64,000 nt of DNA, from the NCBI GenBank assembly GCA_020631735.1, contig CM036158.1:78731447-78795446 (forward strand), read 5' to 3'. Of the stretch, positions 61,972 through 64,000 are shown in pieces. The stretch's first letter is position 1. Every line of letters starts with the position of its first letter. Source of the stretch: Saccharum officinarum (Eukaryota; Streptophyta; Magnoliopsida; Poales; Poaceae). The notes under the pieces are model-generated. The model did not search any database, was not told the origin of the DNA, and saw only the letters and a program-made list of their open reading frames with translations. The translations under genes and the position numbers were made by a program.

Positions 61972-62712
61972 AGGATGAAAACGAAAATGATAATTTTCGA
62001 TTTTTGGAAGTCGTTTTCAAGTTTTTTTCGATTTTCAAGTCTAAATAAAAATGGTAGCGATAATCGAAAAAATGAAAATGAAAACGATAAAATTAATTGG
62101 AAACGAAAGCGAAAACGATTTTGCCCTCTTCCGACCGTTTTCGAAGATTACCGTATTTAGCCGGTAATTTACCGTTGGTAGTTATCGATTCAAAGTATTT
62201 TAGGTTTAGTTGGCTCACATCTAAGCGTTCCATCTGCACACGCAAGCATATAAAGCAAATATCTTTTTGGAAAGGAACTATGCGGCAAGTATTTCATCTG
62301 TATAGGAACGAGAAGGCAATTAGTCAATCACGTACTGTATCTTAATTCTAGCCGGTCACCACGAACACGAATGAAATCTAGGTTTTAGCTTGTTTTAGAC
62401 CAAAGATAGTGTGAACCGTGGTTTTTGCTTATGATCTTGTCAATTGTGGCTTTATTTATTAGTATTGTCATGTGAGATAGGTTGAGTTTTATGACTCTTC
62501 TCATGTTCTACAGTTTGGCGTATTTATCGTTTTTAGATATCGTTCTTATGGATTCCGATCATTATCGATATATTTTTCGATCGACTACTATCGTTTTCGA
62601 AATTACCGAAATATCGGTGTCGTATTCGTTTCCGACAATATCGTATCGATTTCGTTTTCGAGAAAAAAATGTGAAAATAAAAGATCGATTGTTTCCGACC
62701 GTTTTCGTCCTA
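61972..62712. mobile_element. Ds-like (Ac/Ds family hAT) non-autonomous element
   Basis: Starts AGGATGAAAACGAAAATGAT and ends CGACCGTTTTCGTCCTA. The flanks GGTTGCCT and GGCTGCCT match at 7 of 8 positions. Maize Ac/Ds ends (CAGGGATGAAA with AAACGG subterminal motifs) are closely similar. Subterminal AAACGA, TTTTCG and CGATAAT words are dense on both sides. No transposase. Confidence 0.75.
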
Positions 62713-62844
62713 GGCTGCCTGCTACTGTCGCGTGGCAGCATCGCATGACCTAACGTGTCTCCTGGGCTCCACCAACGGCACGTCAGCACGTGCACCGCGG
62801 AAGAAGAGCACTACTGTGCGTAACATGATCCCACCTCAATTATA

Positions 62845-62997
62845 GGCCTTGTTCGGCTGGCTGGTTGCCAGCCAGCCAACAGTGCTTTTCTCTCACACCA
62901 GTTCAGCCTCAGCCACCAGCCACCAGCCAGCCAGCAGTATTTTTCTCTCACAATAAATCAGCCTCAGCCACCAGCCACCAGCCAGCCGAACGAGGCC
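62845..62997. mobile_element. MITE with GGCCTTGTTCGGCTGGCTGG ends
   Basis: 153 bp. The two 20-bp terminal repeats differ at one base (GGCCTTGTTCGGC against GGCCTCGTTCGGC). Flanking ATA occurs on both sides. Inside, a CAGCCTCAGCCACCAGCCAC block is repeated twice. Confidence 0.8.
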
Positions 62998-63000
62998 ATA

Positions 63001-63470
63001 GATTCTGCTAAAAAAACTCAATTATTGACCTGCTTCAACTAACCACCAGTGCTTAAGAGCTCCTCCTCTAAACTTCAGACCTTTAAAGTTTTAGAACATT
63101 TTACCTCGGTTATACGAAGTTAAAGTTGTAACGTGAGGTGGGCTAAAGTTTAGAGTAAACTTTACCCTAATCTTTTGAAAAATTTAGCTCTAAAATTTAG
63201 ACAAAGAGATCCAAATAGGCTCTAAATAAACCGGAAAAAATCGAAATTTATGCAGTATCACCTTTTCAAATCTGAATGCCATATATCATATATGTGAATA
63301 CATAAAGAAGGAAATAAGGGTGACAGGAAATTAAAACGCGTTGGTCGGTGTTAGGTGAGCTGCCTTCTCCTCATGCTGCTCATTCCTTCCCCACGGGCAG
63401 GTCGGCTGGTTGATTTGTCTTACTAATGGGCTAGTGCGTGCTCAGCATCCTGCCCGCCAAATAAAATTAC
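63001..63470. other. Intergenic DNA
   Basis: No gene recognised; TTTAAAGTTT and CTAAAGTTTAG-like words dominate 63060-63200. Confidence 0.4.
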
Positions 63471-63477
63471 GACTCAG

Positions 63478-63720
63478 GCACTGTTTAGTTCCTTCAAAAT
63501 TCCAAAAATTTTATAAGATTTCTCGTCACATCAAATCTTTGGACGCATGCATGGAACATTAAATATAGGTAAAAAAATAACTAATTGCACAGTTTGTCTG
63601 TAAATGTCGAGACGAATCTTTTGAGCCTAGTTATTCCATGATTAGATAAATTTTACCAAATAACAACGAAAAATGCTACAGGAACTTTACACACACTTTA
63701 CAACCATCTAAACACACCCT
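63478..63720 (-). mobile_element. Tourist-like MITE, copy C
   Basis: Same family as 35144-35382 and 53211-53449 but in inverse orientation: GGCACTGTTTAGTTCC at the left, CCATCTAAACACACCC at the right, and inside AATCTTTGGACGCATGCATG and GTCGAGACGAATCTTTTGAG. The target duplication is unclear. Confidence 0.75.
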
Positions 63721-64000
63721 CGTACAAAGACAGGGGTCGTCATCAGGTAGCGAAGCCAGCGACCAACCAACACCTGCTACCTCTGTCCCATAGTCATAAA
63801 GTTTCTGGGTCGATGGGGTCGTGGTACGTGGTACGCTACTTGCGAGAGACTTTTACACTTTGGGTTAAAAATGAACCCGTGAATTTAGGTCGGGGTCGAT
63901 GAACCCGGATCGAGGGTCGAAGACAGTGAAGCCGTTCTAAGTGACTATGCCCTGTCCTCCCGGCTTCCTTCCGGTTCCAGTTCCAGCGGCAGCACAGCAC
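63721..64000. other. Window end, no gene recognised
   Basis: A GC-balanced stretch. The purine/pyrimidine runs at the very end (ttccagttccagcggcagcacagcac) could be the leader of a gene beyond the window, but there is no way to tell. Confidence 0.3.

Overview
This window is plant nuclear DNA, most likely from a panicoid grass of the Andropogoneae type (sorghum, sugarcane or Miscanthus relatives). The evidence is split genes with short GT-AG introns, GC-rich first exons, grass-type MITEs, Helitron ends, CACTA, Ty1/copia and Ty3/gypsy elements, and one 100-N assembly gap. The species is inferred, not shown. No bacterial, organellar or CRISPR feature was seen.

The left half (1-34.8 kb) is mostly layered transposons. 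A LINE ORF1 (DUF4283) relic and a receptor-kinase fragment lie at 1.9-3.8 kb. The kinase fragment plus 2.6 kb of flank (2899-6389) recurs at 31428-34745. Copy 2 is cut exactly at its left edge by the 3' end of a CACTA transposon (to 31427). That CACTA carries a decayed ORF with a Transposase_24-like region and a Ulp1-like protease domain. The ORF is split by a 14.45-kb non-coding LTR retrotransposon (14067-28520; LTRs of 4830 and 4816 bp; TSD GAGCC) resembling a LARD. To the left of the CACTA ORF lie an LTR-like segment (6.4-8.3 kb), a ~687-bp tandem array (8.3-10.5 kb) and an ACT-triplet-rich region (11.3-12.45 kb). The order of events reads as: old copia insertion, kinase-segment duplication, CACTA insertion into copy 2, then recent LARD insertion.

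The right half (34.8-64 kb) is gene-bearing. A non-autonomous Helitron (34.8-37.7 kb) precedes three host genes. The first is a 13-14 exon minus-strand gene for a KIAA0930/DUF2045-like protein (38.5-44.3 kb), including a candidate 11-nt microexon. The second is a single-exon plus-strand PHLOEM PROTEIN 2-LIKE A10-type gene (48.8-49.9 kb), broken in this sequence by a one-base shortening of a C run. A decayed second copy of its 3' end lies 2 kb downstream. The third is a minus-strand choline-phosphate cytidylyltransferase gene (58.1-60.6 kb; CDP-choline pathway), whose last exon is lost into the gap and a minus-strand copia element (54.2-57.9 kb). MITEs (Stowaway, Tourist-like, Ds-like and other hAT-like) fill the spaces between genes. 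The three genes have no evident functional link. Exon boundaries were set by eye from splice signals, reading phase and remembered family motifs, so they should be checked against transcripts.
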